DNA of 64,000 bases from Gemmobacter aquaticus (GCF_007859075.1 NZ_VOAK01000021.1:186001-250000), one strand, 5' to 3'. Shown: positions 35,404 to 45,172, counted from the stretch's first letter. Numbers and translations are program-made. The notes: generated by a model not told the origin, from the sequence alone.

Positions 35404-36579
35404 TCAACTCGCGCGGATCCGATCCAGCAGAAGACGTGCATTCCGGCGCCGGTCGAACAGCGCAAGCGCGGTTTCACGGGCCTTTACCCCGATCTGTTCA
35501 GCCAGATCCGCGTCGTTCAGAAGACGCCGCAGCCGATCGGCGATGGCGGCCACATCGCGCTGATCCACAAGGTATCCATCGACGCCATCGTTGATCATGT
35601 CCGGCGTGCCCCCGATGCGCGAGCAGATTACTGGCAGGCCACAGGCCATGGCCTCCATGACCGTGACGGGTGCCGCCTCTCCCTGCCCGAAAGAGGTGAG
35701 AAGAAGCGCGTCGATGCCCTGCAGCAGGTCAAGCACCTTGTCCTCGTCAAGCGAGCCCAGCATCCGCACCTGACCGCGCAACGCCAATCGGTCGATCTCG
35801 GCCTCGATGGCAGCGCGGTCCGGCCCCTCGCCAGCGATCAGGTAGTCGATCCTGATACCCTGATCGCGCAGTTGTGCAAGCGCCTGTAGGGCGAAAACAT
35901 GACCCTTCATCGGGTTCAGCCGTGCGACGGTCGCCACTGTGAACACCGCGTTGCGCGACCGCGAGACAGGGGTGAAACGGTCGCAGTCAACGCCCATCCA
36001 GATCACCGGCGCGTCGGTCGAGGGGCTTACCCCGGCGATCTGCTCTGCCAGGGGGCGCGTCACGGCGGCCACGAACTTTGCCTTACGCATCTTGGCCGCA
36101 TGGTCCACACCATAGACCGGCAAGTCCCCATGCAGGGTCAGGCTATAGGGCAGCCCCCCAAGGATCGAGGCCAGCGCGCCCAGATGAGCGGCATTCGCGC
36201 AGGAATGGATGTGGAGATGACTGACCCCATGGCCACGCGCGTCATCAACCAGTTGTGCCGCCGAAGGGACCAGCGCCATCAGTTTCAGCCGCTCTCGCCA
36301 AGGGGTTTCCGAAAGTCCCGCGACATAAGCCACCGATCGAAGCGTGCGCAGCGGATGGAGTGCGAGGTGCAAGAGCGCCCGTCCTCCCGGTGGAAAGACA
36401 TAGGTCGTCCGCGCGGCAGCCTCGGGCCCGAAGGCGTGCGGGCAGGAACCGGGCACAGGCCGGCGGGTGGAATATAGACGAACCGCGACCCCTTCATCCT
36501 CGATCGCCCCGATCTCTCGCCAGAAGAATGCGTGGGTCTGGCCCGGAAATTCCGGCACGAGGTAACCAAGTGTCATCAT
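35404..36579 (-). CDS. GT4-family glycosyltransferase
   Basis: Product of 391 aa with two Rossmann lobes of GT-B fold. The C-terminal lobe holds VARLNPMKGH, then the nucleotide-sugar motif EAAPVTVMEAMACGLPVI (EX7E class) and a GGTPDMI segment. It opens with GYLVPEFPGQTHAFFWREI, a start seen in colanic-acid and succinoglycan-type transferases. The start at 36579 has AAGGGGA 6 nt upstream. It is cytosolic, membrane-associated, and adds one sugar to the lipid-linked repeat unit. It diverges from the next GT4 gene. Confidence 0.88.
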   Translation of the reverse strand: MMTLGYLVPEFPGQTHAFFWREIGAIEDEGVAVRLYSTRRPVPGSCPHAFGPEAAARTTYVFPPGGRALLHLALHPLRTLRSVAYVAGLSETPWRERLKLMALVPSAAQLVDDARGHGVSHLHIHSCANAAHLGALASILGGLPYSLTLHGDLPVYGVDHAAKMRKAKFVAAVTRPLAEQIAGVSPSTDAPVIWMGVDCDRFTPVSRSRNAVFTVATVARLNPMKGHVFALQALAQLRDQGIRIDYLIAGEGPDRAAIEAEIDRLALRGQVRMLGSLDEDKVLDLLQGIDALLLTSFGQGEAAPVTVMEAMACGLPVICSRIGGTPDMINDGVDGYLVDQRDVAAIADRLRRLLNDADLAEQIGVKARETALALFDRRRNARLLLDRIRAS

Positions 36580-36749
36580 CAAATCCCCTTTGAGGCACAA
36601 AGGTACACGGGCCGAAACCGGGACCGCAAACTAAAAAACGCTGCACTGTTGCAATCGGGCAGGTGGCCTCGGCTTGCCGCCTCGGCTAGGGTCATCCATG
36701 TTGTCGGTGGTCGCATGTGCGACGTCAAGATCACTGGAAAGGCAAGTGG

Positions 36750-38057
36750 ATGTCCCAGTCGCGACCAAAGGTCCTCGCCATTGCCGAGGCGGCGAACCCT
36801 GAATGGGTATCTGTGCCTCTGGTCGGTTGGTCACTGGCCTCTGCCCTGCGCAACCACGCCGATGTCCATATCGTGACGCAGATCCGCAACCGGGATGCCT
36901 TTCTGCGCGCCGGTCTGGTCGAAGGGCAGGACTTCACCGCCATCGACAGCGAGGCCGTCGCCGCCCCCATGTACCGCATGGCCGAGGCGCTTCGCATGGG
37001 CAAGGGGCGCGGCTGGACGACGGTCACGGCAATCGCTGCGCTCAGCTACCCCTATTTCGAACGGCTGGTCTGGAAGCGGTTTGGCGATGATATCCGCGCG
37101 GGCCGCTTCGATGTGGTCCATCGCATCACGCCCCTGTCTCCCACTACTGCCTCGACCCTTGCGCCCAAGGTCAGGGCAGCGGGCGTGCCCTTTGTGCTGG
37201 GGCCGCTCAACGGCGGTGTGCCGTGGCCCAAGGGCTTTGAGGCCGAGCGGATGCGCGAGCGCGAATGGCTTTCCTATATTCGCGGCATCTATCGCCTGAA
37301 CCCGCAGATCCGCCGGACCCATGCCGCTGCCTCGCTGATCCTTGCCGGATCACGTCACACGGCCAGCGAGATACCGGCGGCCTTTCAGGACAAGGTTGTC
37401 TGGATGCCCGAGAACGCGATCGATCCGTCGCGGTTCAATCTTGTTGCGCCACAGAACCTGACACTGCCGCTGCGGGCGTGTTTTGTCGGCAGACTGGTGC
37501 CCTACAAGGGGCCGCATTTCCTTTTGGACGCCATTGCGCCTTTCGCCCGTGACGGGCGGCTGGTGCTGGATGTCGTGGGCGACGGCCCGATGCTGGAGGA
37601 CCTGCGCGCGCAGGCCAAGACGCTTGGTATCGCAGGACAGGTCACCTTCCACGGCGCCCTGCCGCATCATCAGGTGCAAGAGGTGCTTGCCGCCGCGAAC
37701 CTGTTTACCTTCCCCTCCATCCGCGAATTCGGGGGCGGTGTCGTGCTTGAGGCGATGGCGCTTGGTGTGGTCCCGGTGATCGTGAACTACGCAGGGCCGG
37801 GCGAGCTGGTTTCCGAAGCGACCGGTTATCCCATCCCGCTTGGCACCCGCGAAGAGATCACGGAACGTCTGGGCGGCATCCTTGCATCCATTCTGGAGAA
37901 TCCCGGAGTGCTGACGGAAAAAGCCCGCGCCGCGCGCGAGCTTGTTCGGTCTGATTATACCTGGGATGCAAAAGCCGCGCGGATCGTCGATCTCTACCGC
38001 AGCCTGCCCGCAGTGAAGACGCGCGAGGGCCAGGCCCGCGCCGGGATCAGGGCTTAA
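36750..38057 (+). CDS. GT4-family glycosyltransferase
   Basis: Product of 435 aa, GT-B fold. The C-terminal lobe has FVGRLVPYKGPHFLLDAI, GDGPMLEDL and the EX7E motif in EFGGGVVLEAMALGVVPVI. The N-terminal lobe has the pattern of enzymes acting on polyprenyl-linked oligosaccharide. The chosen ATG has GGAAAGG about 7 nt upstream. It is divergent from the other GT4 gene (170 bp shared promoter region) and its stop overlaps the stop of the glutamine synthetase gene by 4 nt in convergent arrangement. Confidence 0.87.
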   Translation: MSQSRPKVLAIAEAANPEWVSVPLVGWSLASALRNHADVHIVTQIRNRDAFLRAGLVEGQDFTAIDSEAVAAPMYRMAEALRMGKGRGWTTVTAIAALSYPYFERLVWKRFGDDIRAGRFDVVHRITPLSPTTASTLAPKVRAAGVPFVLGPLNGGVPWPKGFEAERMREREWLSYIRGIYRLNPQIRRTHAAASLILAGSRHTASEIPAAFQDKVVWMPENAIDPSRFNLVAPQNLTLPLRACFVGRLVPYKGPHFLLDAIAPFARDGRLVLDVVGDGPMLEDLRAQAKTLGIAGQVTFHGALPHHQVQEVLAAANLFTFPSIREFGGGVVLEAMALGVVPVIVNYAGPGELVSEATGYPIPLGTREEITERLGGILASILENPGVLTEKARAARELVRSDYTWDAKAARIVDLYRSLPAVKTREGQARAGIRA

Positions 38058-39361
38058 ACGTCGAGCGTATTCTCGTGTTCCCATTTCGAGAAATGCGAGA
38101 CGTAGCTGTCCCACTCCCTGCGCTTCAGCTTGACATAGGCGGTCGAGAACTCTTCGCCCATCATCGCTTTCAGCGTGCTGTCGTTGTCGTAGTCGCGCAA
38201 AGCATCCAGCAGGTTCAGCGGCAGCTTCGGCGCATCGGTGATCGTATGGCCGTGCTGATACATGTCGATGTCATGCCGCTTGCCTGGATCGGCCTTGGTG
38301 CGTACTCCGTCCAGACCGGCGGCAAGGATCACAGCCTGCATCAGATAGGGGTTGGCTGCGCCATCGGGCAGCCGCAACTCGAACCGGCCCGGACCAGGCA
38401 CGCGGACCATATGGGTGCGGTTGTTGCCGGTCCATGTCACCGTATTGGGCGCCCATGTCGCGCCGGATGATGTGCGGGGCGCGTTGATCCGCTTGTAGCT
38501 GTTGACTGTCGGATTGCAGATCGCCGCAAGCGCACTGGCGTGTTTCATGATGCCACCCAGAAAGTTGCGGCCCTGATCCGAAAGGCCAAGCTCCTTGCTG
38601 TCATCGGCGAAGGCATTCTTCGTGCCATCCAGCGACCAGACCGAGATATGGGCGTGGCAGCCCGAACCCGTCAGCCCCTTGAACGGCTTCGGCATGAAGG
38701 TCGCGCGCAGACCGTGCTTTTCTGCCACCGATTTCAGCATGAACTTGAAAAAGCTGTGCTTGTCGGCCGTCTGCAGGACGTCGTCATACTTCCAGTTCAT
38801 CTCGAACTGGCCGGTCGCATCCTCATGGTCGTTCTGATAGGCCTCCCAGCCGAGTTCCAGCATGTAGTCGCAGACTTCGGCAATCACGTCATAGCGGCGC
38901 ATGACCGCCTGTTGATCATAGCAGGGCTTTTCGGCGCAATCGTAAGGGTCCGAGATCTGGTCGCCCTCGGGGGTCAGCAGAAAGAACTCGGGCTCGACCC
39001 CGGTCTTGACGCGCAGGCCCTCCTTGGCAGCCTCATCCACCAGCTGGCGCAGCACGTTGCGGGGGGCCTGTGCCACCGGCGCGCCCTCCATCACGCAGTT
39101 CGAGGCAAGCCAGGCCACCTCCTTCTTCCAGGGCAACTGGATGGCCGAGGCCGGGTCGGGTACGGCCATCATGTCGGGATGGGCAGGCGTCAGGTCCAGC
39201 CAGGTGGCAAAGCCGGCAAAACCCGCCCCCTCGCGCGCCATGTCATTGATGGCCTGCCAGGGAACCAGCTTGGCGCGCTGGCCCCCAAACAGGTCGGTGT
39301 AGGACACCATGAAGTATTTGACGCCCTTTTCCTGGGCCCATGCCGCAAGGTCTTTGACCAT
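38054..39361 (-). CDS. glnT: Type III glutamine synthetase / gamma-glutamylmethylamide synthetase
   Basis: Product of 435 aa, the length of GlnT and GmaS. The N-terminal beta-grasp domain reads VSYTDLFGGQRAKLVP. The catalytic domain shows ATP and metal motifs EPEFFLL, NDHEDATGQFEMNW, GSGCHAHISVW, and NNRTHMVRVPGPGRFELRLP. The reaction joins glutamate with ammonia or with methylamine; sequence alone does not separate the two here. It is the last gene of a four-gene set whose other members match MgsABC/GlxBCD, which favours either N-methylglutamate-pathway GmaS or rhizobial-type GlnT. Operon spacing is 29 nt. Confidence 0.88.
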   Translation of the reverse strand: MVKDLAAWAQEKGVKYFMVSYTDLFGGQRAKLVPWQAINDMAREGAGFAGFATWLDLTPAHPDMMAVPDPASAIQLPWKKEVAWLASNCVMEGAPVAQAPRNVLRQLVDEAAKEGLRVKTGVEPEFFLLTPEGDQISDPYDCAEKPCYDQQAVMRRYDVIAEVCDYMLELGWEAYQNDHEDATGQFEMNWKYDDVLQTADKHSFFKFMLKSVAEKHGLRATFMPKPFKGLTGSGCHAHISVWSLDGTKNAFADDSKELGLSDQGRNFLGGIMKHASALAAICNPTVNSYKRINAPRTSSGATWAPNTVTWTGNNRTHMVRVPGPGRFELRLPDGAANPYLMQAVILAAGLDGVRTKADPGKRHDIDMYQHGHTITDAPKLPLNLLDALRDYDNDSTLKAMMGEEFSTAYVKLKRREWDSYVSHFSKWEHENTLDV

Positions 39362-39390
39362 TTTTCATACATCCCTGTTCGTTTTCTTGT

Positions 39391-40719
39391 TCAGAACCCG
39401 CCGGTGCGACCGGGGATCCAGTTGGTGCCCGCAAGGGGCACGCCCGCCATCGCGGCGGCCTCGATGGTCAAGGAACACAGGTCTTCAGGTTCCAGATTGT
39501 GCAGGTGGTTCTTGCCGCAGGCGCGCGCGATGGTCTGGGCCTCTAGAGTCATCACCTTGAGGTAGTTCTTCAGCCGCCGCCCGCCGAGCACGGGGTCAAA
39601 ACGGCTGGCGAGCTCCGGGTCCTGGGTGGTGATGCCGGCGGGATCGCGCCCCTCGTGCCAGTCGTCATAGGCGTCGGCGGTGGAACCAAGCGCCTGATAT
39701 TCGGCCTCCCATTTCGGATCGTTGTCGCCAAGCGCGATCAGGGCAGCCGTGCCGATGGCCACCGCATCCGCGCCAAGCGCCAGAGCCTTGGCCACATCGG
39801 CGCCCGTGCGGATCCCGCCCGAGACGATCAGCTGCACCTTGCGATGCATGCCCAGATCCTGCAGCGCCTTCACCGCCTGCGGAATGCAGGCAAGGATCGG
39901 CATGCCGACATGTTCAATGAACACGTCTTGCGTGGCCGCCGTCCCGCCCTGCATGCCGTCAACCACGACCACATCGGCCCCGGCCTTCACCGCAAGCGCG
40001 GTATCGTAATAGGGTCGCGCGCCACCGACCTTCACATAGATCGGCTTTTCCCAATTGGTGATCTCGCGCAGTTCAAGGATCTTGATCTCAAGGTCGTCAG
40101 GGCCGGTCCAGTCGGGGTGACGGCAGGCCGAGCGCTGATCGATGCCCTTGGGCAGGTTGCGCATCTGGGCCACGCGGTCGCTGATCTTCTGGCCAAGCAG
40201 CATGCCGCCACCGCCGGGTTTTGCCCCCTGCCCCACCACGATCTCGATGGCATCGGCGCGGCGCAGGTCATCGGGGTTCATGCCATAACGGCTGGGAAGA
40301 TACTGATAGACCAGCGTTTTGGAATGGCCGCGCTCTTCCTCGGTCATGCCTCCGTCGCCGGTGGTGGTCGAGGTTCCCGCCTCTGAAGCGCCACGCCCAA
40401 GCGCCTCTTTTGCGGGGCCGGACAATGCGCCGAACGACATGCCCGCGATCGTCACCGGGATGTCCAGATGGATCGGGTTCTTCGCAAAGCGCGTGCCCAG
40501 CCAGACATCGGTCGCGCATTTCTCGCGATACCCTTCCAGCGGATAGCGGCTGATCGAGGCGCCGAGGAACAGCAAGTCATCAAAGTGCGGCAGATGGCGT
40601 TTGGTGCCACCGCCACGAATGTCATAGATGCCCGAGGCGGCTGCGCGGCGGATCTCGGCATTGACCGCCGGGGTGAAGGTTGCCGAAAAGCGGGGCGGGG
40701 TGCGGGGAAAATCACTCAT
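39391..40719 (-). CDS. FMN-binding glutamate-synthase-family protein (MgsC/GlxD-like)
   Basis: Product of 442 aa corresponding to the FMN and Fe-S part of large-subunit glutamate synthase. The motifs are GQGAKPGGGGMLLG, YVKVGGARPYYD, VDGMQGGTAATQD and a C-terminal barrel end. In N-methylglutamate synthase, MgsC carries the synthase site that joins 2-oxoglutarate-derived glutamate carbon with methylamine; in GlxD the role is unsettled. A usual GltB would be near 1500 aa, so this is the split form with amidotransferase and GXGXG parts on separate genes upstream. Confidence 0.86.
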   Translation of the reverse strand: MSDFPRTPPRFSATFTPAVNAEIRRAAASGIYDIRGGGTKRHLPHFDDLLFLGASISRYPLEGYREKCATDVWLGTRFAKNPIHLDIPVTIAGMSFGALSGPAKEALGRGASEAGTSTTTGDGGMTEEERGHSKTLVYQYLPSRYGMNPDDLRRADAIEIVVGQGAKPGGGGMLLGQKISDRVAQMRNLPKGIDQRSACRHPDWTGPDDLEIKILELREITNWEKPIYVKVGGARPYYDTALAVKAGADVVVVDGMQGGTAATQDVFIEHVGMPILACIPQAVKALQDLGMHRKVQLIVSGGIRTGADVAKALALGADAVAIGTAALIALGDNDPKWEAEYQALGSTADAYDDWHEGRDPAGITTQDPELASRFDPVLGGRRLKNYLKVMTLEAQTIARACGKNHLHNLEPEDLCSLTIEAAAMAGVPLAGTNWIPGRTGGF

Positions 40720-40743
40720 GCTGATGTCTCGATAGGTCGACGC

Positions 40744-41433
40744 TCAGTAGGACTGGGCATTGTCGATGTTGAAATTGTAGAGCTTGCGGGCCGAGCCATA
40801 GCGGCGGAACTCTTCGGGTCTGGCCTTCGCATCGGCCTCACCCCGCCGCAGCAGGTCTTCGACGATCAGGAAATGCTCGTCGCGCATTTCCTTCTCGATG
40901 CAGTCGGTGCCCAGCGACTTGACCTTGCCGCGCACGAAAAGGCGCGCCTCGTAAAGCGAGTCGCCAAGCGCCTCGCCTGCATCACCAAGCACCACCAGAT
41001 TGCCCGATTGCGCCATGAAGCAGGACATGTGGCCGATGTTGCCATGCACCACGATGTCGATGCCCTTCATCGAAATGCCGCAGCGACTGCTGGCATTGCC
41101 CTTGATCACAAGCAGCCCGCCACGCCCGGTTGCCCCGGCATACTGGCTGGCATCCCCGTCGATGATGACGGTGCCCGACATCATGTTCTCGGCCACGCCC
41201 GGCCCGGCGCTGCCCTTGATGCGAATGGTGGCAAGCTTGTTCATCCCCGCGCAGTAGTAGCCGGTCGAACCCCGGACGGTGATCTCGACCGGAGCATCGA
41301 CACCTGCGGCGATGGCATGGGCGCCCTTGGGATTGATCACCTCCCATGCCGTCATGTTGGTCTGCCCCTTCAGGGCATGTAGCGCGGAGTTCAGGGCGCG
41401 CAGCCCCTCGGCCTCCAGATCGAAGGTTTGCAT
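40744..41433 (-). CDS. GXGXG-domain glutamate-synthase-like subunit (MgsB/GlxC-like)
   Basis: Product of 229 aa with the right-handed beta-helix of the glutamate-synthase C-terminal domain, seen as repeats such as GSAGPGVAENM, GDASQYAGATGRGGLLVIKG and GNIGHMSCFM. It matches the length of MgsB. The start MQTFDLEAEG at 41433 follows the previous stop by 4 nt; a longer in-frame start would run into the amidotransferase gene. It should be the structural subunit that holds the split enzyme together. Confidence 0.85.
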   Translation of the reverse strand: MQTFDLEAEGLRALNSALHALKGQTNMTAWEVINPKGAHAIAAGVDAPVEITVRGSTGYYCAGMNKLATIRIKGSAGPGVAENMMSGTVIIDGDASQYAGATGRGGLLVIKGNASSRCGISMKGIDIVVHGNIGHMSCFMAQSGNLVVLGDAGEALGDSLYEARLFVRGKVKSLGTDCIEKEMRDEHFLIVEDLLRRGEADAKARPEEFRRYGSARKLYNFNIDNAQSY

Positions 41434-41437
41434 GGTC

Positions 41438-42334
41438 TCAGCGCTCCCAGAAATAGACGGTGGCGGGCTCGGGCTCCCAGACGCGGGCGGTCTCGATGCC
41501 CGGAAGGTTGACCAGCGCGCGGTATTCGCTGCCGAAGGCGACGTATTGATCGGTTTCGGCCATGACGGCGGGCTTGCAGGCGATCGGATCACGCACCACG
41601 CCAAAGCCGTTCTTTGTGCCGACCACAAAGGTGAAGAACCCGTCAAGGTCGGTCAGCGTGGCCTCCATCGCCTCGCCCAGTTTCTTGCCCTCTTGCAGCT
41701 TGTGGCTGATGAAGGCGGCGGCGACTTCGGTATCGTTTTCGGTCTCGAAGGTCATGCCCGCCTTCTTCAGCACGCGGCGCACGCCGTTATGGTTTGACAG
41801 CGATCCGTTGTGCACAAGGCACTGATCCGCCCCGGTCGAGAACGGATGCGCGCCCATCGTCGTGACGGCGGATTCGGTTGCCATGCGGGTATGGCCGATC
41901 CCGTGGGTGCCCGACATCTTCGCCACCTCGAACCGGGCGGCGACATCCTTGGGAAGCCCGACTTCCTTGAAGATCTCGATGCTTTCGCCCGCGCTCATCA
42001 CCTTGATCGCGGGACGATGCGACGCAAGCGCCTGACGGGCCGCATCAAGCTTGCCGGCGGGCAGGTCAACCACCGCATGGGTCGATTTGACCGCAACCGA
42101 TACGGGGGCACCGATGGCCTTGGCCAGAGCCACGTCGAGATCTGCGAAGTCCGTCTCGGGAGAGGCAGATTGCAGGGTGAGCTTGGCCTGCCCTTCTTCC
42201 GCACCTGAATAGATCGCGATGCCCGCTGAATCCGGGCCGCGGTCGGTCATGGTGACCAGCATATCGGTCAGAAGCTGACCAAGCCGGGGTTCAAGTTTTG
42301 GGTCCTTGAGAAACAACCCAACGATTCCGCACAT
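41438..42334 (-). CDS. Class II glutamine amidotransferase (MgsA/GlxB-like)
   Basis: Product of 298 aa that starts MCGIVGLF, so Cys2 becomes the N-terminal nucleophile after Met removal. It shows GHTRMATES and HNGSLSNH, both conserved in PurF/GltB-type Ntn amidotransferases. It should release ammonia from glutamine, or in N-methylglutamate synthase move the amine to the synthase site. It heads the four-gene set on the minus strand. Its promoter lies in the 308-bp AT-rich interval upstream. Confidence 0.88.
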   Translation of the reverse strand: MCGIVGLFLKDPKLEPRLGQLLTDMLVTMTDRGPDSAGIAIYSGAEEGQAKLTLQSASPETDFADLDVALAKAIGAPVSVAVKSTHAVVDLPAGKLDAARQALASHRPAIKVMSAGESIEIFKEVGLPKDVAARFEVAKMSGTHGIGHTRMATESAVTTMGAHPFSTGADQCLVHNGSLSNHNGVRRVLKKAGMTFETENDTEVAAAFISHKLQEGKKLGEAMEATLTDLDGFFTFVVGTKNGFGVVRDPIACKPAVMAETDQYVAFGSEYRALVNLPGIETARVWEPEPATVYFWER

Positions 42335-42642
42335 GGATTCGCCTTTCTGTTTGGGGATTGAGGTCAGGCTACCGACGCCACCCCCTCAATTCAACCAACA
42401 AGAAACAAATTTGACTTTTGGTGAATTTTCTTGGCGGAAATTTATGCGTGCAACACGTCCGATTGCATCGAATGCCCAAACTTTACTCAGGTGAAAATCA
42501 ATTGCCGGGCAGGGGATTCGGGCGCTGCAACGCTGCGCCCGAACATGAGAAAAACCCGGACGCGCACTTGGCGAGTCCGGGGCTTCGGTTTTGGGGGCCG
42601 GTCATCTGTGCCTGGCCAAGTGGTTCCGCGATTGGTGGCGCG
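42335..42642. other. 308-bp intergenic region upstream of the amidotransferase gene
   Basis: Holds the terminator of the semialdehyde dehydrogenase operon (42550-42581) and, nearer 42334, an AT-rich tract (about 42385-42450) that must carry the promoter of the mgs/glx-type set. A pure -35/-10 pair could not be fixed. No gene, RNA or repeat was recognised. Confidence 0.5.
42550..42581 (-). terminator. Rho-independent terminator of the amine-catabolic operon
   Basis: On the minus strand CCCGGAC (42581-42575) pairs with GTCCGGG (42561-42555), followed by TTTTT (42554-42550). It lies 62 nt past the stop of the last operon gene. Confidence 0.75.
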
Positions 42643-44082
42643 TCAGACCGAGAGACAGGCGTATTTCAGCTCCAGATAGTCCTCAATTCCGTGGCGCGAT
42701 CCTTCGCGCCCGATCCCGGATTGCTTTACCCCGCCGAACGGGGCGACCTCGGTGCTGATCAGGCCGGTGTTGATGCCCACCATGCCATATTCCAGCCCCT
42801 CCATCACGCGCCAGACCCGGCCCATATCGCGGGTGTAGACGTAGGAGGCGAGGCCGAATTCCGTGTCATTCGCGGCGTCAATCACCTCGGCTTCGGTCTG
42901 GAACCGAAACACGGGGGCGAGGGGGCCGAATGTTTCCTCGCGGGCAACCGTCATATCGGGTGTCATCCCGGCCAGCACCGTGGGGCGGAAGAAGGTGCCC
43001 TCGATGCGCGTGCCGCCGGTCATCAGCCGTGCCCCCTTGGCGCAGGCATCCGCAATATGCGCCTCGACCTTCGCCAGCGCGGCCGGGGTGATCAGCGGAC
43101 CGATCTCGGACCCGGCCTCGTCCCCCGGTCCAACGCGCAACGCGGCGACCGCCTCGGCCAGGCGGGCGATGAAGGCATCGTGGATACCCGATTGGGCATA
43201 GATGCGGTTGGTGCAGACGCAGGTCTGCCCGGCATTCCGAAACTTCGAGGCGATGCAGCCCTGAACCGCCGCCTCGAGATCGGCGTCGTCAAAGACGATG
43301 AACGGGGCGTTTCCACCAAGCTCAAGCGACAGTTTCTTGATCTGCGCGGCTCCCTGCCGCATCAGGATGCGGCCCACATTGGTCGATCCGGTGAAGCTGA
43401 TCTTTGCAACCTTCGGGTTCTCGCAGAACTCGATCCCCAGGCCTACTGCATCGGTCGAGGGCAGGATCGACAGCACCCCGGCGGGCAGGCCCGCACGCTC
43501 GGCCAGCACCGCAAGGGCAAGGGCCGAGAGCGGCGTTTCGGCCGCAGGCTTCGCCACAATCGCGCAACCTGCCGCAAGGGCCGGGGCCAGCTTGCGGGCG
43601 ATCATCGCATTGGGAAAGTTCCAGGGCGTGATCGCGGCCACCACACCCACCGGCTGCCGGATGACCAAGAGCCGCTTGTCGCGCTGGTGGCCGGGGATGG
43701 TCTCGCCATAGACGCGCTTTGCCTCTTCGGCGAACCATTCGATATAGCTTGCACCATAAAGAATCTCGCCCCGCGCCTCGGCCAGCGGCTTGCCCATTTC
43801 GGCGGTCAGGATCGCCGCAAGATCATCGGCATTCGCCACGACAAGATCGTGCCAGCGCCGCAGGATCGCGGCGCGCTCCTTGCCGGTCAGCGCCGCCCAC
43901 CCGGGCTGCGCCGCTTTCGCGGCGGCGATGGCGGTGGCGGCATCGGTACGGCTGCAATCGGCCACCTCGGCCAGCAGCGTGCCGCGCGCAGGGTCATGCA
44001 CCGTCAGGCGCGCGCTGGTCTGCACCCAGGCGCCAGCCAGATAAGCGCGGGTTTCCAGAAGGCCCGGATCATTCAGCCGCAT
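42643..44082 (-). CDS. NAD(P)-dependent succinate-semialdehyde-type dehydrogenase
   Basis: Product of 479 aa, aldehyde dehydrogenase superfamily, GabD class. The motifs are TPWNFPNAMIARKLAPALAAG, GSTNVGRILM, catalytic Glu in SLELGGNAP and catalytic Cys in NAGQTCVC. The close N-terminal pattern ETRAYLAGAWV and the SSADH-type segments make succinate semialdehyde the likely substrate, giving succinate. The start at 44082 has AAGG upstream and lies 4 nt past the ABC ATPase stop, so it is the last gene of the long operon. Glutarate semialdehyde is the main alternative. Confidence 0.87.
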   Translation of the reverse strand: MRLNDPGLLETRAYLAGAWVQTSARLTVHDPARGTLLAEVADCSRTDAATAIAAAKAAQPGWAALTGKERAAILRRWHDLVVANADDLAAILTAEMGKPLAEARGEILYGASYIEWFAEEAKRVYGETIPGHQRDKRLLVIRQPVGVVAAITPWNFPNAMIARKLAPALAAGCAIVAKPAAETPLSALALAVLAERAGLPAGVLSILPSTDAVGLGIEFCENPKVAKISFTGSTNVGRILMRQGAAQIKKLSLELGGNAPFIVFDDADLEAAVQGCIASKFRNAGQTCVCTNRIYAQSGIHDAFIARLAEAVAALRVGPGDEAGSEIGPLITPAALAKVEAHIADACAKGARLMTGGTRIEGTFFRPTVLAGMTPDMTVAREETFGPLAPVFRFQTEAEVIDAANDTEFGLASYVYTRDMGRVWRVMEGLEYGMVGINTGLISTEVAPFGGVKQSGIGREGSRHGIEDYLELKYACLSV

Positions 44083-44086
44083 CGCC

Positions 44087-45172
44087 TTAGCCCCTGACAA
44101 AGGCATGGGCCGCCTCAGGCGCCCAGCGGATATGCAACCGGTCGCCCCGCGCGATACGGGCTGACAGCGGATGGCCGAAGTTGAGCCGCACCGAAAGCGC
44201 GCCGCCCCATCCGGTACGGGCCGAAACGGTGGTGTTGTTGCCAAGGAATGTCAGGTCCTCCACCGTCACCGGCAGGCTTGCACCCTCGGGCCCTGGCTCG
44301 GGCGAAAGCTCGATCCGCTCGGGCCGCAGCATCAGCTCGGCCGCCTGCCCGGCAATGCCCCGCCCATGCAGCGGCACCGCCGCCACGGTAGAGCCATCGG
44401 CGAAGCGCAGGCCCGCGCGACCCTCGGCCACCCCGGCCAGCTCTCCTGCCAGAAAGGCGCTGTCGCCGATGAAATCAGCCACGAAATGGGTCGCGGGATT
44501 GGCGTAAAGCTCAGGCCCCGTGCCAACCTGTTCGATCTTTCCCTTGTTGAAGATCGCGATGCGGTCCGACAGGCGCAGGGCTTCTTCCTGATCGTGGGTG
44601 ACATAGAGGATGGTCACGCCGGTTTCCTGATGGATGCGGCGGATTTCGAACTGGATCTCTTCGCGCAGCTTCTTGTCCAGCGCCGAAAGCGGCTCATCCA
44701 TCAAAAGGACCGGCGGGTCATAGACCAGCGCACGGGCGAGGGCGACGCGCTGTTGCTGACCGCCCGACATCTTGGCGGGCATCCGGTCCTCGAACCCGTC
44801 GAGCCGCACCAGCGCCAGTGCGCGCTTCACCTTTTCGGCCACCTCGCTTTGCCCCATCCGCCGCACCCGCAGCGGGAAGGCCACGTTTTCACCCACGGTC
44901 AGATGGGGAAAGAGCGTATAGCGCTGAAACACCATACCGATGTTGCGCTTGTGCGAGGGCGTCTGAAGGATGGACTGGCCGCGCAGCTTGATGTCGCCCG
45001 ATGTGGGGTCCTGAAACCCCGCGAGGATGTAAAGCGTGGTCGACTTGCCCGACCCCGAGGGGCCGAGGAAGGTCATGAATTCGCCTTCCGCGATGGAAAG
45101 CTCCACATGGTCAGTGGCCACGACATCGCCATAGGTCTTGCGGATGCCGTTGATATGCAGGAACGGGGTCAT
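44087..45172 (-). CDS. ABC transporter ATPase, spermidine/putrescine (PotA) type
   Basis: Product of 361 aa. Walker A is GPSGSGKST at residues 37-45, the signature MSGGQQQRVALARAL, Walker B VLLMDEPLSALD, and the H-loop VTHDQEEA. A TOBE_2 domain fills the last 90 residues. This is the energising subunit of the PotABCD-like importer. The start overlaps the permease stop by 4 nt. Confidence 0.9.
   Translation of the reverse strand: MTPFLHINGIRKTYGDVVATDHVELSIAEGEFMTFLGPSGSGKSTTLYILAGFQDPTSGDIKLRGQSILQTPSHKRNIGMVFQRYTLFPHLTVGENVAFPLRVRRMGQSEVAEKVKRALALVRLDGFEDRMPAKMSGGQQQRVALARALVYDPPVLLMDEPLSALDKKLREEIQFEIRRIHQETGVTILYVTHDQEEALRLSDRIAIFNKGKIEQVGTGPELYANPATHFVADFIGDSAFLAGELAGVAEGRAGLRFADGSTVAAVPLHGRGIAGQAAELMLRPERIELSPEPGPEGASLPVTVEDLTFLGNNTTVSARTGWGGALSVRLNFGHPLSARIARGDRLHIRWAPEAAHAFVRG

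Noticed and set aside
38054-42334. Reading the four-gene set as the ordinary ammonia-assimilating GOGAT/GS pair
   Set aside because: The synthase is split into three small proteins and the synthetase is type III; the usual GltBD and GlnA have other sizes and layouts.
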